Positions 11,201 to 23,924 of a DNA stretch of 64,000 nt are shown here, piece by piece. The notes beneath the pieces were generated by a model. It had not been told where the DNA came from and did not search any database. It worked only from the letters and a program-made list of their open reading frames with translations. The position numbers were made by a program, and so were the translations under genes. Each line of letters starts with the position of its first letter. Position 1 is the stretch's first letter. The DNA comes from Annona cherimola (Eukaryota; Streptophyta; Magnoliopsida; Magnoliales; Annonaceae), in assembly GCA_030490835.1 (NCBI GenBank), contig CM059973.1:85203221-85267220 (forward strand). Direction: 5' to 3'.

Positions 11201-12999
11201 ATAATGTAGATTAAAATGGAAAGATGCTAACTACCAAGGTAACATGTTGCTCCTTCTTCCATGTTCGAGTTGACTTCGATGTTCTACTTCGAGTGATAGA
11301 TAGATGTCATTTGACTGGTGTTAGAGTTCTTATTTTCGGTGGGGATAGTTTTATAAATTCTGTCAAGTGTGGGGGCACTTATTGGTTCTCTTCGCACTAG
11401 GTATTTATTGATAATTCTTTCCATGACATGAGAGTTGTAAATATACCTGATTTGAATATCAGTTATCATGATGTACAAAAATACCAATAAAGAAGTGGAA
11501 TTATGCATTGTGTATTTGGGTGTTGTGTTCTTTTCTTAACCAATCACCTTTTCAGCCGTGTGTTGAGCGTGGACAAAATTCTTTTTTATTTTTTCAAATA
11601 ATGCAATTTGAAGTGATTTTTAATTACTTCTATAGTTTGGCGTGAGATAAAAGTTTTATTTTTAAATATGAATGATCTCGTTAACTTGGGGTAAGTAAAT
11701 GACTTAGTTATCTCGAATAAAAAAATTTGTATGAGGAGAAAAGCAAAAAAACTGTTTTAAATGAGTTTTTTGAGGTAAACTAAGTGAGTCATTTGCTTAA
11801 CTTAGATTAACAGAATTAGTCTTCATTTTTAAAAATCCGCTTGACATTAAATATATATTTTTCAATTATTTTATGTGTTATTTTATGTGATTTGACATTT
11901 TAATTATTCATTTATTCTACTTTTTATTATTAAATTTATATTTTATTCATTTTTATATTTTTCACATAACTAAATTCTGTATTTTATCTTTATTATTTTT
12001 ATCCATAATTATTAACTCCATGGTATTCTTCTGATCTTCTCGCACCTTTTCAAAATTTGTCCCCATCAATTTTTTTCCTATTTTTTTTATTTAATTGCCA
12101 AACACATTTGAAGCAACGAAGTTGCAATCCTTCACACCCTAGTTGTTATTTGTTAATAGAAATCCGAGCCTACTTGGATCGACTTTACGTGAAATTTAAT
12201 AATTTTTTAAAATTTTACAACTAAAAAATCTGAAATATCAAATTTCACGTGATTTCAATCTAAGTATGGCCCCATTGTTTTCATAAAGAAAAAGGATGGC
12301 CCCACTGTTATAAAAAAAAAAAAATTCTTTTTGATTATCGGTAAATCCGCGTGTGCGATTGCGGGGCAACTATGAAATGTCCATGTAAAAACTATTATTT
12401 TAAATCATGCTGTGTAACAAGGAAAAATATTATTAGTATCATGTTATATCAATCTCTCTTACAATAAGAATCTTTTCTGAGTAGGGGCAATTTAACTTTA
12501 AAAAATTATGTTATCATTTGAGATGAGTCAATCATGATAAGATAAATAACGACTTAAATTTTGTTAAAATTTCGAAGAAAAATGTATAATTTTTGCCTAC
12601 AAGTCTTTCACTGTCTAAATTTTCTTGTAAAATATCCAAACTTTTTTACCTCGTAGATTCGATGAAATTTTTTGATTTTGTGAACAAAATTTTATATAAA
12701 TGTTGATACAAAATCCCATATGCATATTGCGCGTAAGATCAGACATGTAGAATTAGATTAGGAATGCGATAAACAATTATGAGAACTCATCAAAATAATT
12801 TTTAATTTGAAACTTTTAGCTCTCTTATTTTTAATAATTTATTCACATTTTTTATACAATATATTATATTTTTAATCATTTCTTCGCAGCTAATTATAAA
12901 ACTATGTCATCTATTTCATTTTATTCTCTCTACTCGGTAACATTACTCTTATTTTTGGAAATTTCGGATGCACAGAACTTCAGTAAAATCAAAAGTACT
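11201..12999. other. gene-free AT-rich stretch
   Basis: No gene. Only short, featureless open frames. Scattered homopolymers. Near 12170-12260 a small inverted pair (GTGAAATTTAATAATTTT / AAATATCAAATTTCACGTG) with matching GAGCCTACTTGGAT and ATCTAAGTATGGCC flanks suggests a degraded small palindromic element. Confidence 0.35.
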
Positions 13000-13074
13000 G
13001 TTTTTTTTATGTATTTGTCAAGCTCGGAGCACTATCCCAAGCATCTTATGGGGATAAATTTGTTCACCTTCTAC

Positions 13075-13540
13075 AAATAATTTAAAATGACTTAAATACT
13101 TCCGTATATAAAAATTTAAAAATAAATGAATATACATATCTAAAAAATGATAAAATTTAGAGTGTGTTTGACAATTGAAAAAAAATGTCAAGTCAATTTA
13201 AAACTTTTTACTCTTCATAATTATCATATTTTTTAATTATTTTTTCACATTTTTATATACAACTACCCTACTTTTCAATCATTTCTACACAACTATCAAC
13301 ACAATTAACCTATCTATTTTAATTTTATCCTCTTTACTACTCATCATTACCCATATCATATCACATCATTTGACAACTTTTACTCTCTAAAATTTTTCAT
13401 CAAAAGTTTTATTCATTACCAAACGCACTCTTAGTTTATATATATTAAATATAACTACATGAACATATTTATTAAAATTTGTCAAAAAAACTAAAAATAT
13501 ATATTTTTGTATCGGATTGAAATTACCAAATTTCATACTG
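13075..13540. repeat. foldback-core element split by a Tourist MITE
   Basis: The left part, AATGACTTAAATACTTCCGT through ATGATAAAATT, is the right half of the shared palindromic core (compare 23460-23560). It stops at 13159 and resumes after the MITE at 13431 with TTAGTTTATATATATTAAATA and ACTACATGAACATATTTATT. Joined, this matches the order of the uninterrupted copies, so the MITE inserted into an older foldback element. Confidence 0.55.
13160..13430. mobile_element. Tourist-like MITE, copy 2
   Basis: Ends GAGTGTGTTTG / CAAACGCACTC with TTA duplicated at 13157-13159 and 13431-13433. Internal family words (CTACCCTACTTTTCAATC, TATCATATCACATCATTTG) are in the opposite orientation to copy 1. 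Confidence 0.8.
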
Positions 13541-13849
13541 ATGTCAAAAGATCATTGGGAGATTAGATATATAAACAGTTGTGTAAAAATAATTAAAAAG
13601 TAAAATGATTATATAAAAAGAAATGAAAAAATAATTAAAAATAATTAAAAATAATTAAAAATAAAATAATTATTAAGAATATAAAACTTTAAGGTACGTT
13701 TCATATGTGATAAAACTTTTAAACGAAATTTTTTTATATAAAATGAAGAATTAAAAAATTTAGACTGAATTTGTTTGAATAAAAAAGATTAAAAAGTTTT
13801 AGTTCAATATTTTATTGGAACGGAGAATCACATATTTGAAAAGGTGAAG

Positions 13850-14118
13850 ATTCATCCAACACCCCTAAGTCGAGAGTAGCAAAATAGAAGAAAAGGACAG
13901 ATGGGTCTCATGATCCACGTACGGAGAAGCTGGGCGTCCTCGAAATTGCCGTGCCAGCGTGCCACGCGAGACTCCAGACGCTCCATCGCGCATCGTCAAG
14001 CCGCGAGAAGTTTCGCACGGAAATCCGGCAGGGTTGGTCCCTCCAGCGACCCACCAACCATTAATGGTGGCGTAGTTTAACGAACGATTAGAGAGCGGAC
14101 TTGTCTAACCTGCGCCTC
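13850..14118 (+). promoter_or_regulatory. probable promoter and leader of the phosphatidylglycerophosphate synthase gene
   Basis: Composition changes sharply from AT-rich repeat to GC-rich DNA at about 13900 and stays so into the first exon. No clear TATA box was picked out. A four-codon upstream ORF (ATG GTG GCG TAG) starts at about 14064 if the transcript includes it. The exact transcription start cannot be read. Confidence 0.35.
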
Positions 14119-17100
14119 ATGGCTGCCTTCACCATTTCTCTCCTTAAGCCCGCCCTCATTCTCTCCTCCATACGCGGGAAGCCCCACTACGCCAACAGCC
14201 AGGCTTGCACTCCCCTGGTGCGCAGGATGTCGTCCATCGCAGCCACAAGAGCCCCGCCTGCGGGTAGAAATTCCCCCCGCCCGCGGGCCGTCGACACTTC
14301 GGTGCTCCTGCGGAGGGGGAGGAGGGCTTCGCCTACGGATTCCAACGGCAGCAGTGATAGGGATGGGAATGGGAACAGGGAGCGAACGCCGGGACTCGGC
14401 CTGAGGTTGGTGTCCTGCGCGACCTCTGGTGGTGCGTCCGCGACGGAGGGTAGAAATTGGTGCAGAGGGTCGGACGAGAGGAGGGATTCTGCGTCGCTTG
14501 TCATGGCGAGCTCGGGAAGCGAAGATGGAGGATGTCTCGGTGGCGGTGGCGGGGATGAGAATAAGCTGGGAGCAACGTCCACCAGACTGCTTACATTGCC
14601 GACCATCCTGACGCTTGGTCGCGTTGCGGCGGTTCCGCTCCTTGTTAGTAGTGAGTTATTTTATTATTATTTTCAACATTTTTCGGATTTTATCATAATC
14701 GTGTCTTTGGGTTAGGAAAGGGAGCAATGGATATTTTGCAGCTTTTCTCTGTTGAAGTGCTTGTATGTTTCGATTTTTCCGAGGTTCTGGGTCTTTCGTC
14801 CCGTTTGGCCTTTTAAATGTGGGTTTTAGGTCTCTACTGTTTGCATTTTTTCCGGAAAAATAAGTGAAGTGTTCTTTGATTTTGCTTTTCAAAAGATGAA
14901 CTCTGAGTAAAAGAAAACGTTTTTTCCCACCTAATGGGAAGTCGTTTTTCCCCCTAATTTTCTTTTGGTGATTGTTTTGGAGTTTGTTTTTCGGATTGGA
15001 TTATGGATATTTTGACGTGGATTTTTTTATGTTTTAAAAATATCCCTTGTTTTCTTTTCATTTTTCTAACGTTTTACTTGTAGCTGCGTTTTGATTTTGA
15101 AATTCTCTTGGGTCTGCGTTCTACTGAATCTGTTCTTTTAGAGGATGGGTTCCTTTTCGAAGTTTTGTTGGTTGTCCGTTTTTGCTTTTTTAAAAAAATA
15201 TTTATATTTAAGCTTGTTGAGATAGGAATTGTAGTTCTTTATAGGTCCATTGGTTGTTTTCTTGTGGCTGTTTGCGTTGTGGTCGCTGTTGTTCACTTTT
15301 TAAGTTTTAACATTGCAATTCAATTTTGAACATTTTGTTCTGTTGTGCGGTTTATATCTTCTCTAGGTAAGCATGCTCTGTGCTGTGTGGATTTTCGAAC
15401 CTAGGAAAAATGTTATCCATGACTAGTATTTGAGGTTATATGATTTTTCTGTTTTTTATTTAAAATCAGTAAGTATTAGCTTACAGTTTGGAATTTGGGA
15501 TTTTCCATTTTAGTAAAAGGAAGATCTATATGTTCTTTCTGACTGTTCAGCCATTATTTTGTTTTGTTTTCCCTTTTGATTTCTCCTCTTATATTTTCTC
15601 TCTGTGTATTATTACTTTTCATTGCAATAAAAGAAGGGTTTTCTGGACTCACTCTGGATATTCGTATAAAAATAGAATTTGCTTGCTTTTTTAAATATCA
15701 AATTCATCTGCCTTTCCTAAGATCTGAGTCTTTTCTGCAGCCTATATGGGACTTCTCTTGATGTTTATTGGAGGAGTATGTTTGGAATTGTAGGTTGTGG
15801 AATGTCTTTTGAAAACTCTGATTGCCAGGTTTTAGAAGGGGAAAGAGCAAAATATGGATAAGAAAAAACATTACTGCTATCTTCTTATTTACATCGCAAT
15901 GAAGCTAAAATGGTGTTCTATGCTTCAGCATTTTACATGGATGGTTGGTGGGCTACAACAGCTACAACAAGTATATTTATTGCAGCTGCGATTACAGATT
16001 GGCTTGATGGCTACCTTGCTCGAAAGGTCTGCAGCTTTGCTTTAATCCTTTGTATGTCAGAAGTCATTGGAGCAAATTCTTTGCCATCTCTTACACGCAT
16101 ACAGTATCTTATAGTGTTCTTTAGTGCTGATTAGTTCATTTATTCAGATGCGGTTAGGCACAGCATTTGGTGCATTTTTGGATCCTGTGGCTGATAAGGT
16201 CCAATTTCTTATCTTTGGTGAATTTCCTTTCTTCAATATGCAATTCTAGACTTTGACAGCAGACAGCCTATTTTTAGGTTTCAAAGAAAAGGCGTACATG
16301 TTTTATGTTGATGACTATTTACAGATTTTTATTTGGTTCCTTTGCTTATGTAATGCAGCTTATGGTTGCTGCAACATTGGTCTTATTGTGCAGCAGACCT
16401 TTTGAAGTTGCAGTACTGGGAGAAGTACCATGGCTGCTGACTATACCTGCAATTGCTATTATTGGCAGAGAGGTATTTCCCTCATTCCCTAGCTACATGT
16501 TTTATATAATTTTCAATTCAATGAAACTGTGGAAACTCCTGCTCAACGCTATCTATTTACACTCAAAATCATTTACATCAGAAATCCATGTTGCTTACAT
16601 CATTCCAAAATTATTTACTTATCTGCAACGTATGAAAATTATATAGAATTATAGATCCATCAACTTGAGTATCATAGCAATATAAAATTGCCTATAATTA
16701 TTTGTTTAGATGGGTTTATAATTAAAACACCAGCAGCAAGCTAATGTTCCTTCATTTTTTTGGGACACAATTTTTAGTGTGCTTTATCTGTTGTTAACTC
16801 AATCTAAGCCACACCCTCCTTTTTCTGTAAGCCCTCCTCAGAATTATGATTGCACCGGTGCATTAATTTCTTACCTGTTATTGCTTTCTTGAATGTCATT
16901 TCCTCTTCTAGATCAACTTCAGATTGCATTCTGCTTATTGGTCAATGATTACAGTAATACTGTTATTTATCAGGAGGATGTGAAACCTCCAACAGAATCC
17001 TGTTCCCTATTATGCACATAGAAGCAACTCATCCCAAGCCCACCCAAATACCATATAGACCACTACTCTTGCAGTAATCTTTGTATCCACACATCATGGC

Positions 17101-20054
17101 CACCATCAAATTTCACAGATGCTGATCTCATTAATGTTTCTTCTTGCTAGGACTTATTTTTCACTGTTGGATGTCCTTCTCATTTTCAATTGAGACTTGA
17201 GTAAATAAACAAGATTATGTTTCATATTCATCATCTGCTATATTTTGAATTATTTTCTCACATTCAAAAAGAGAAAATTGTCCATTGACTTGGAGACTAA
17301 GCATCCTGTGGTGGGTGGGTGCAAAACCTGTTTTCATACACTTCCTGTATGAGAGATTGGGGCCTCCATACCTTAATGCGCATCCACTTAATCCCAAACA
17401 TTTTGAAATCTGTTTAGACTTTTCTTATTATCTGGTAGCCTCATAAGATCTCATGTGTGCACACACACAAAAAAGGGAGACTCAAATACATTACCGGTGT
17501 GCACAGATTTGGCTGTACCTAGCATTGGGCTAGCAATTCATCCTTTCTGTCTGTAATGCTAGATTAAGAGTCCAAATCTGGTGGTTGATTTTTTTTTTTT
17601 TTTTTTTTGAAAAATCTATTGTACTTTCAACATCCTATGACATTCTTGAAGATCTTTTTACCTGTTGCTCTTATTCTTTTTCCTCAGCATCTGTTGCTGT
17701 TACATTTTTTATGCTTTTATGAAGAGGTCCAAGCTGTCACAGCATATTACAATTGTCAATCCATATTGATGTACAAGGAGCTCGCTTTTGGTTCTAGAGT
17801 TATTAGAGGGAGAATAAATTATATTGGGACTTGTAAGGCAATAAAAAAAGGATGTTAGTGCAAGGTTAGACCAGATGTCTATTGGACCAACCAATTGTCC
17901 ATTGGCATCAATGGTATAATATTGTTAGTTATGCGACAGATGCCTGTCAATTGTTTGTGTCTTAGTTATGGTTGCTGTCTTGTAGTCATGATCATTAGAT
18001 CTTGTTTAGATGTAAAGCAAGAATTTACCTAGTGATTCCATATGGATGACCTTATTTGACATTTCACCTTGTTTTTTCAGTCATGCATTTAAAGTAGTGT
18101 GTAATGAGGGATGTAATGGATTGCTTCTTGACGAGAGGAATAATTGCGAATGATTAGATGAGTTTTTCATCACTTGGCATGCTGGCCTAACACAATTTAT
18201 AAATTTGCTTGAAAACTAATTGAAAAGAAATGTGCAAAAAATAACTAGATATCTTGTTTAAAGGTTTTGAAGTTTCACTTCCAAATCAAACAAGATAACA
18301 GAAAAGTAATGTAACAGTGAGTTGATATCACTTGTATTTTTGTTGTCGTCATTTTACACAGTAATTACACTTTTCTGGCTCTTACTCTGTTTTTGTGAAT
18401 TATGATATTCCTTCTGTTTCGCTTCACTTGCTGCTTTAATTCCTCTCTTTTTAGCATTTCTGTGTCATTCCAGCTATCACTTGCTACCATTCTGTTTGAT
18501 ATGCTTTAGGCCTATTTGGTTCCTGCAAATAGTGTTTTTATATAAATCTTGTTCAATCAGTGGGCTAAGATATATAAGTGACCATTCATTCTTGCTATTT
18601 TATGCTGTTCCATCTAATTCTATGTTTCAGCTGTATTCCCTATTCCTTTTCAGTTATTATATTTGCTGCTTAATAAAAATCACTTTTTCTGTCTACTACT
18701 GAATTTTGTTGAATTATTGCTATTTTTCTTGTCACAACCTGACATCCATAACTATCAAGCATGTTTTGGAGTTGTACTTTCTTCTGGTATAGGGTGTGTT
18801 TTTTTGGGGTCAAAATATGTCAACTAAAACTTTTCACTCTCCATAACTACTCTATTTTTTAATTATTTTTTCACATTTTTCTATACAAACTATCATACTT
18901 TTCAATCATTTCTACACAACTACCCATACAACTAACCTATCTATTTTAACTCTATTCTCTATACTCTTCATCATTACTCCTATTATATCACATCATTTTC
19001 TATCAATTTGACAACTTCTACTCTCAAAACTTTTCATAAAAAATTTTACCTCCAACCAAACACACCCATAGAGTGTAATAAGTAGATTTTGCATTTTAAC
19101 CTTTCGCCTTCTTAAGTAGGCTAAAGTAAACTGTATGACTATTTGATCCTGGTTAAAAGGTATCAATGTTCATCTTTCTTTTTGAAGTACATAAATGCTA
19201 ATTCTGAACAATAGCCTGTGTGTTGTATTTGTGAACTATCAACTCCTCTCCAAGTCCAAACATCTGCTACCTGTTCTGTTTTCTTTGTGTTACTTACTTT
19301 AACCATAATCCATAATCATTTTGTATTTGCTAGTTTTAAAGATTCTATTCATAAAAGGAAAAATGAAAGGATGTCCAGGCATTATCCTTGAGTTTCAAAA
19401 ATTTGCTAATATTTATTGACCATGATTCAAGCAGCAGTAGGTGATTAATCAATCATAACATTCCATTCAATCTTCTCTTCAATCTACTGTCTTCTTTATT
19501 GAATCTTTTTCCCCCCTCTCTGTGGCCAAGTGAAAAACCTTTGATGTGGTCTCCCTCTTGTTTCTTGTGTGCCTTTTTTTTGTTATGATTTTTTTTTTGA
19601 TATACTAAAGATTGGTTTATTTTCATTTTAAAAATTTTGGCAGATAACTATGTCTGCAGTTAGAGAATGGGCTGCATCTCGGAGTAATAGAGTTCTTGAG
19701 GTTCCTTCTACTCATTCTCACTCTTAAATGACCATAATTTAGCTAAATGATTTGGCCGTTGTTTCTAATTAGTTAGTGAATTGGTCTTTTTAACGGATGA
19801 GAAGTACAAAATTTCAATCAATAACATGTATGTTTATGGTCCCAAACATGGGCGGATCTACATGGAGTTTAAGGGGGCAATCCTTGCCCTTCAAAAATTG
19901 AGTTGCCTTGAAATTTTGAAAAAATTACCGCCTCCCTTCGCCTCCTTAAGGTCCTAGATTGTCCACTGGTCTCATATCCTGTAGACCCCATTAGACTACA
20001 AATTCTTAACTATTTTATTGTGGAGAGATGATCATCCACTTAGGCTGGCCACAA

Positions 20055-20112
<58 letters not shown>

Positions 20113-21375
20113 TTTTTTATAAACCTGTTAAGTTAGGTATATTTAATCTATAATCCAAGTTTTGCCAATTTTTTATATGTTTATATATTTTTTAAATTTT
20201 TTAAAAATATGGGTATTGTGATAATTTTCCTCTTGTGAAAATTGCCCCAATGACCTGTGTTTAAAAATAAAAAAAAATACATAAACATATCAAAAATTGA
20301 TAAAACTTGTCTATAGATTAAATACACTTAAATGGACATGTTTAGAAAAAACAAAAAAAGATAAAAGTATATGTTAAATGGCCAGATGCAGTAATTGGGC
20401 CCACTGCGGCCGGCCTAAGGGGATCATAGCTCTTTATTGTATTACTTTCAGGGTGAGAAATGGGTTTGCCTTTAGGACAGTAGGTTCTTTCGCAGTCGTT
20501 GACTAAGAAGTTTTGCAGTCCAAGGGACAAACTTTCCAATTGTATTATATTTAAATGAATCGCCTAAATGGTGACCAATCTCTCGCCCATGAAATGAGAT
20601 TAGGCATTTTTTTTTTTTTGGTTTTTTTGGGAATTTGTACCATTTGTCTGCTGAAAACCATTGGCACATGTGTATATACAGGCTGTGGCTGTTAATAACT
20701 TAGGGAAATGGAAAACAGCTACACAAATGACTGCTCTTACCATCCTTCTAGTTGCCAGAGATAGCAGGTTTGTTGTTTATTTTCTGAAAATGCCTTCCTG
20801 GTGTGGATATTGCTAAATGGAATAATACATTCCAAAAAATGAAGTGGACAATCCCATTGTAAAATGGAAGTATGGAGTCTTATTTTCAGACTCATCTGTC
20901 CATCATTTTACAATGACTGTAGATGTGAAACGAGCAAAAATCCACAAAATGGATGATGCTATCAAGCTACATGTTGATTGTCACTGATGGTTGGTCTATT
21001 GTTTGTGTTTTTCATTTGCAGTCCACAAATGGATGCTTAGTAATTAGTATCAGTTTTCTGATGCTGCTACTGCTACAAGTGTTGTTGATGAGGAATTGAG
21101 AAACAGCTAACTGATATTGCTGGCATTGTCAGTGACATCACTGAAATCATAAAGCTTGTTAATTTTTTAGAACAACAACATGCTGTTCTTTGGATCAAGT
21201 GATGCAGATAATAATTTTTTTTTTTTTTTTCCTTGGTGTTTCTAATTTGTGCAGTCTATCTGGTTCTGGCATCCTTCCTGCAGCTGGAGCTCTTTTGCTT
21301 TATATCTCATCTGGGCTTGCTGTATGGTCGTTGGTTGTCTACATGAGAAAAATATGGAGAATATTGCTGAAGTAG
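14119..21375 (+). CDS. PGPS1: CDP-diacylglycerol-glycerol-3-phosphate 3-phosphatidyltransferase (phosphatidylglycerophosphate synthase)
   Basis: Makes phosphatidylglycerol phosphate from CDP-diacylglycerol and glycerol-3-phosphate, the committed step to phosphatidylglycerol in plastids (thylakoid lipid) and to cardiolipin in mitochondria. Exons: 14119-14650, 15929-16026, 16148-16198, 16359-16472, 19644-19700, 20682-20767, 21255-21375; all junctions are GT-AG and in phase, giving 352 aa. Residues 1 to about 150 form a Ser/Arg/Gly-rich targeting region, which fits a dual-targeted transit peptide. The CDP-alcohol phosphatidyltransferase signature DGx2ARx8Gx3Dx3D is complete (D204 to D226, across exons 2-3). 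Hydrophobic segments lie at about 163-180, 228-265 and near the C-terminus (IWSLVVYMRK in relatives; here VWSLVVYMRK). Other family blocks: ITMSAVREWAAS, LGKWKTATQM. The start is the first ATG in the open frame. Intron 4 (3.2 kb) holds a Tourist MITE; intron 5 holds a foldback element. No lesion seen. Confidence 0.93.
18792..19067. mobile_element. Tourist-like MITE, copy 3, in intron 4 of the PGPS1-like gene
   Basis: Ends GGGTGTGTTTTTT / CCAACCAAACACACCC with ATA duplicated at 18789-18791 and 19068-19070. Internal words match the other copies, including CTACACAACTACCC and TATATCACATCATTTTC. Confidence 0.82.
20040..20417. repeat. foldback element with GGCYGGCC ends in intron 5, containing an (AT)26 tract
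   Basis: Starts CTTAGGCTGGCCACA and ends with the inverse of CTTAGGCCGGCCGCAGTGG. An alternating AT run covers 20058-20109. The rest has the shared core: ATAAACCTGTTAAGTTAGG, AATCTATAATCCAAGTTTTG and the opposing AAACTTGTCTATAGATTAAA. No target duplication was found. The 160 bases before it (about 19850-20000) contain GGGCGGATCTACATGG, a word I associate with degraded plant transposon ends; weak. Confidence 0.55.
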
Positions 21376-22221
21376 TTCCAACCCTTTTGAAGTTAGCTGC
21401 ATGGGTCATCACAGTTCTTCTGTGGCTTCTGCATCTCTTTTTTCGTCCACGGAGGAGTATGATTTATATGATGGGATCAGAAGTTCTGGCTTCACAGGAC
21501 CATTGTTTGGTGGTATGTGGCATGCTTTCAAAAGGTGGGGATCGTGAGCAGCTTTTCAATCAAGAACACCAGTCTAACATGTGAAGCTGCAGCAGCAGGA
21601 TGTGTATTAGATGCAGACTAAGTGCCTTACTCCCTTAGATGATATATGAAGAGTTCTAGATTCATTTAATTTGGAAGCTGATTGCTGCAGCTCCACACTG
21701 GGATGGCTTAATCATCCCTACTAGCCTGCAGATTTGATTACTTCATACGTAGGGTGCCATACTTGTCAAGCCGGCAAGTGATTCGGGAGATGTATTTCAG
21801 CACTAATCGAATGCAGGTGCAGGAGCTTGGGAGTCTGAAGAAAGTTGCAGCTCTGGCACTTTGTTCAGCCATTGTTAGTCTCCCCTCAAATGTTGAATCT
21901 CATAGTTGTCTTTTTTTACACATTTATTATTTCTTCTTTGTTTCGGGGGTGAAAAAGTGGCAGCCGGAGAGATGGGATAGATGTATAAACGCAAGGCAGT
22001 AATTCAGTTAATACATATTTTCGATAGTCTATCCTGATTTATGAGACTGTTGTAGAGAGAACTGGGTTGTTTCGTGTGGCTTTCTTATTTATATATAGAC
22101 CATGAATCCGGAGGGAAGGGAAAAAAATGGCTAGCCCTAGCGGAGACGAAATCCAAGTACTCTTGTTGCTCGGGGCTAGTCCAATCTCTGAAAAATGTTA
22201 ATATGCAGGCCGATGTGCCAC
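21376..22221 (+). other. 3' untranslated region and downstream flank of the PGPS1-like gene
   Basis: The sequence stays of mixed composition for several hundred bases after the TAG at 21373-21375, as a 3' UTR would. I could not identify the poly(A) site. Open frames at 21249-21584 and 21754-22002 overlap the last exon or are featureless. Confidence 0.35.
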
Positions 22222-22290
22222 TGGGCCAGTGGTACAACTTGGGCCGAGTTGAATTGGAACCCGACCCACTGAACCCGAATTCCAACAGTG
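22222..22290. repeat. fragment related to the hAT-like element at 61490-62165
   Basis: CAACTTGGGCCGAGTTG, then AACCCGACCCACTGAACCCGA, closely follow the end of the hAT-like element at 61494-61550 (CAACTTGGGCCGGGTTG...CCGCCGAACCCGA). No second end is visible, so it is probably a remnant. Confidence 0.35.
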
Positions 22291-22574
22291 TTACTGCAGG
22301 CTGATGATCCTTGCCCTTAGAGAAACTCCTGCCACACTGCACTGTACGAGCTTTTTCTCAGGTTGCCTGCTCCGCGCATGATTTCTGGCTTTCTGCATGA
22401 AAGGTGTGGCAGAGTTGCCTGATTCTGAAAGTTGGCCTCCAGCTAAGGGAAGGCCCGCCAAATGCCACGTCGGTTGGGCATGGTTTGACTCTGACCTTTT
22501 CACGATCTAAATGAAGCTGGATTAGGGGAGGTTTTTGCAAACAGGCTGTGGAGCTTTCCCTAATTGTACATTAT

Positions 22575-22855
22575 GGGTGTGTTTGAGAATGGATAAAACT
22601 TTTGATGAAAAGTTCTGAAGAGTATAAGTTGTCAAATGATGTGATATGATAGGGGTAATGATGAAGAGTAAAGATGATAAAGTTAAAATAGATAGGTTAA
22701 TTGTATGAGTAGTTGTGTACAAATGATTGAAAAGTAGGGTAATTGTATGGGAAAATGTGAAAAAATAATTAAAAAATATGATAATTATGGAGAGTAAAAA
22801 GTTTTAGATTGAAAAGTTTTATGTTGATATTTTTTTTTTTTTGTCAAACACGCCC
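22575..22855. mobile_element. Tourist-like MITE, copy 4
   Basis: Ends GGGTGTGTTTGAG / GTCAAACACGCCC with TAT at 22572-22574 and 22856-22858. Orientation as copy 1. Confidence 0.82.
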
Positions 22856-23211
22856 TATACTAATCGTTTAGGCATTTGCAATAGGTCTTTGAAGTTCCTT
22901 GTGACGACGTTCCTTCGAATATGAATGAGTTAACATGTTATTCCTTTTGCGTATAACGTTTTGGTTGGTTAGTTTTGCAATTACACAAAGCTTGGTATAA
23001 GTTGTATTCTTCATAAAGTCCAGGAATTATATAATGAAATGGAAAAGCGATCGGTATTACTTAACTGTTTTATTTTTTTTACATTTTCACCTCTAATATT
23101 TGGATCATTTTCTCATGTCATTCTGTATAATTATTCTTTTTACTCATTTTAGCCCTATCATTTACATCTGTCAAAACACGTACAAATGAATATAAAACGA
23201 AAGATAATAAA

Positions 23212-23924
23212 GGGTGTGTTTGGTTGGAGGTAAAATTTTTTTATGAAGAGTACCGATCTTTTCAGACCGGTCGGAAATTCGGTGATTTCCGACCGGTCAA
23301 AAAATTTATTTTTTTTATTTTTTTTTTGAAAATATTTTTATAAACATGTTAATCTAGTTATATTTAATTTATAAACTAAGTTTTATCATTTTTAGATATG
23401 TATATATATTTATTTTGGATTTTTAAATACAGGGGTATTTAAGTCATTTTAAGATAAAATGACTTAAATACCCCTGTATTTAAAAATCCAAAATAAATAT
23501 ATAGATATATCCAAAAATGTTAAAACTTGATTTATAAATTAAATATAACTAGATTAACAAGTTTATAAAATTATTTTTCAAAAAAAAATAAAAAAAAATA
23601 AATTTTTTGACCGGTCGGAAATCACCGGATTTTCGACCGGTCTGAAAAGATCATTCGTCTTTTATGAAAACTTTTCGAAGTAGAAGTTGTGAAGTTGATA
23701 GAAATGATGTGATATAATAGAGGTAATAATAAGGTGTAAAGAGAATAAAGTTAAAATATATATGGTAGTTGTATGAGTATTTGTGTATGAAATGATTGAA
23801 AAGTAAGGTTGTTTACATAGGAAAATATAAAAAAATAATTAAAAAATAAGGTAGTTATGGGGAGTGAAAAATTTTTGATTGAAAAGTTTTCATTGACATG
23901 TTTTGTGTTAAACCAAACACATCC
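23212..23924. mobile_element. Tourist-like MITE, copy 5, interrupted by a hairpin element
   Basis: Ends GGGTGTGTTTGGTTGG / AACCAAACACATCC, flanked by AAA on both sides. The family sequence runs to 23247, is broken by a 412-base insertion with a 9-base duplication, and resumes at 23660 with TTTTATGAAAACTTTTCGAA, then GATGTGATATAATAGAGG and so on to the right end. Confidence 0.8.
23248..23659. mobile_element. 412-bp near-perfect palindrome, Mutator-type MITE
   Basis: Flanked by a perfect 9-base duplication, TTTTATGAA, at 23239-23247 and 23660-23668. Each end holds GATCTTTTCAGACCGGTC and, a few bases in, GGTGATTTCCGACCGGTC, in inverted orientation. The arms stay complementary to the centre (GGGGTATTTAAGTCATTTTA next to its own inverse near 23432-23476), so the whole element can fold into one long hairpin. 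The 9-base duplication suggests mobilisation by a Mutator-like transposase. No coding capacity. Confidence 0.8.

Noticed and set aside
14187..14606. 139-codon minus-strand frame opposite the first PGPS1-like exon
   Set aside because: Shadow of a GC-rich transit-peptide exon; no homology, while the plus strand joins a clear enzyme.
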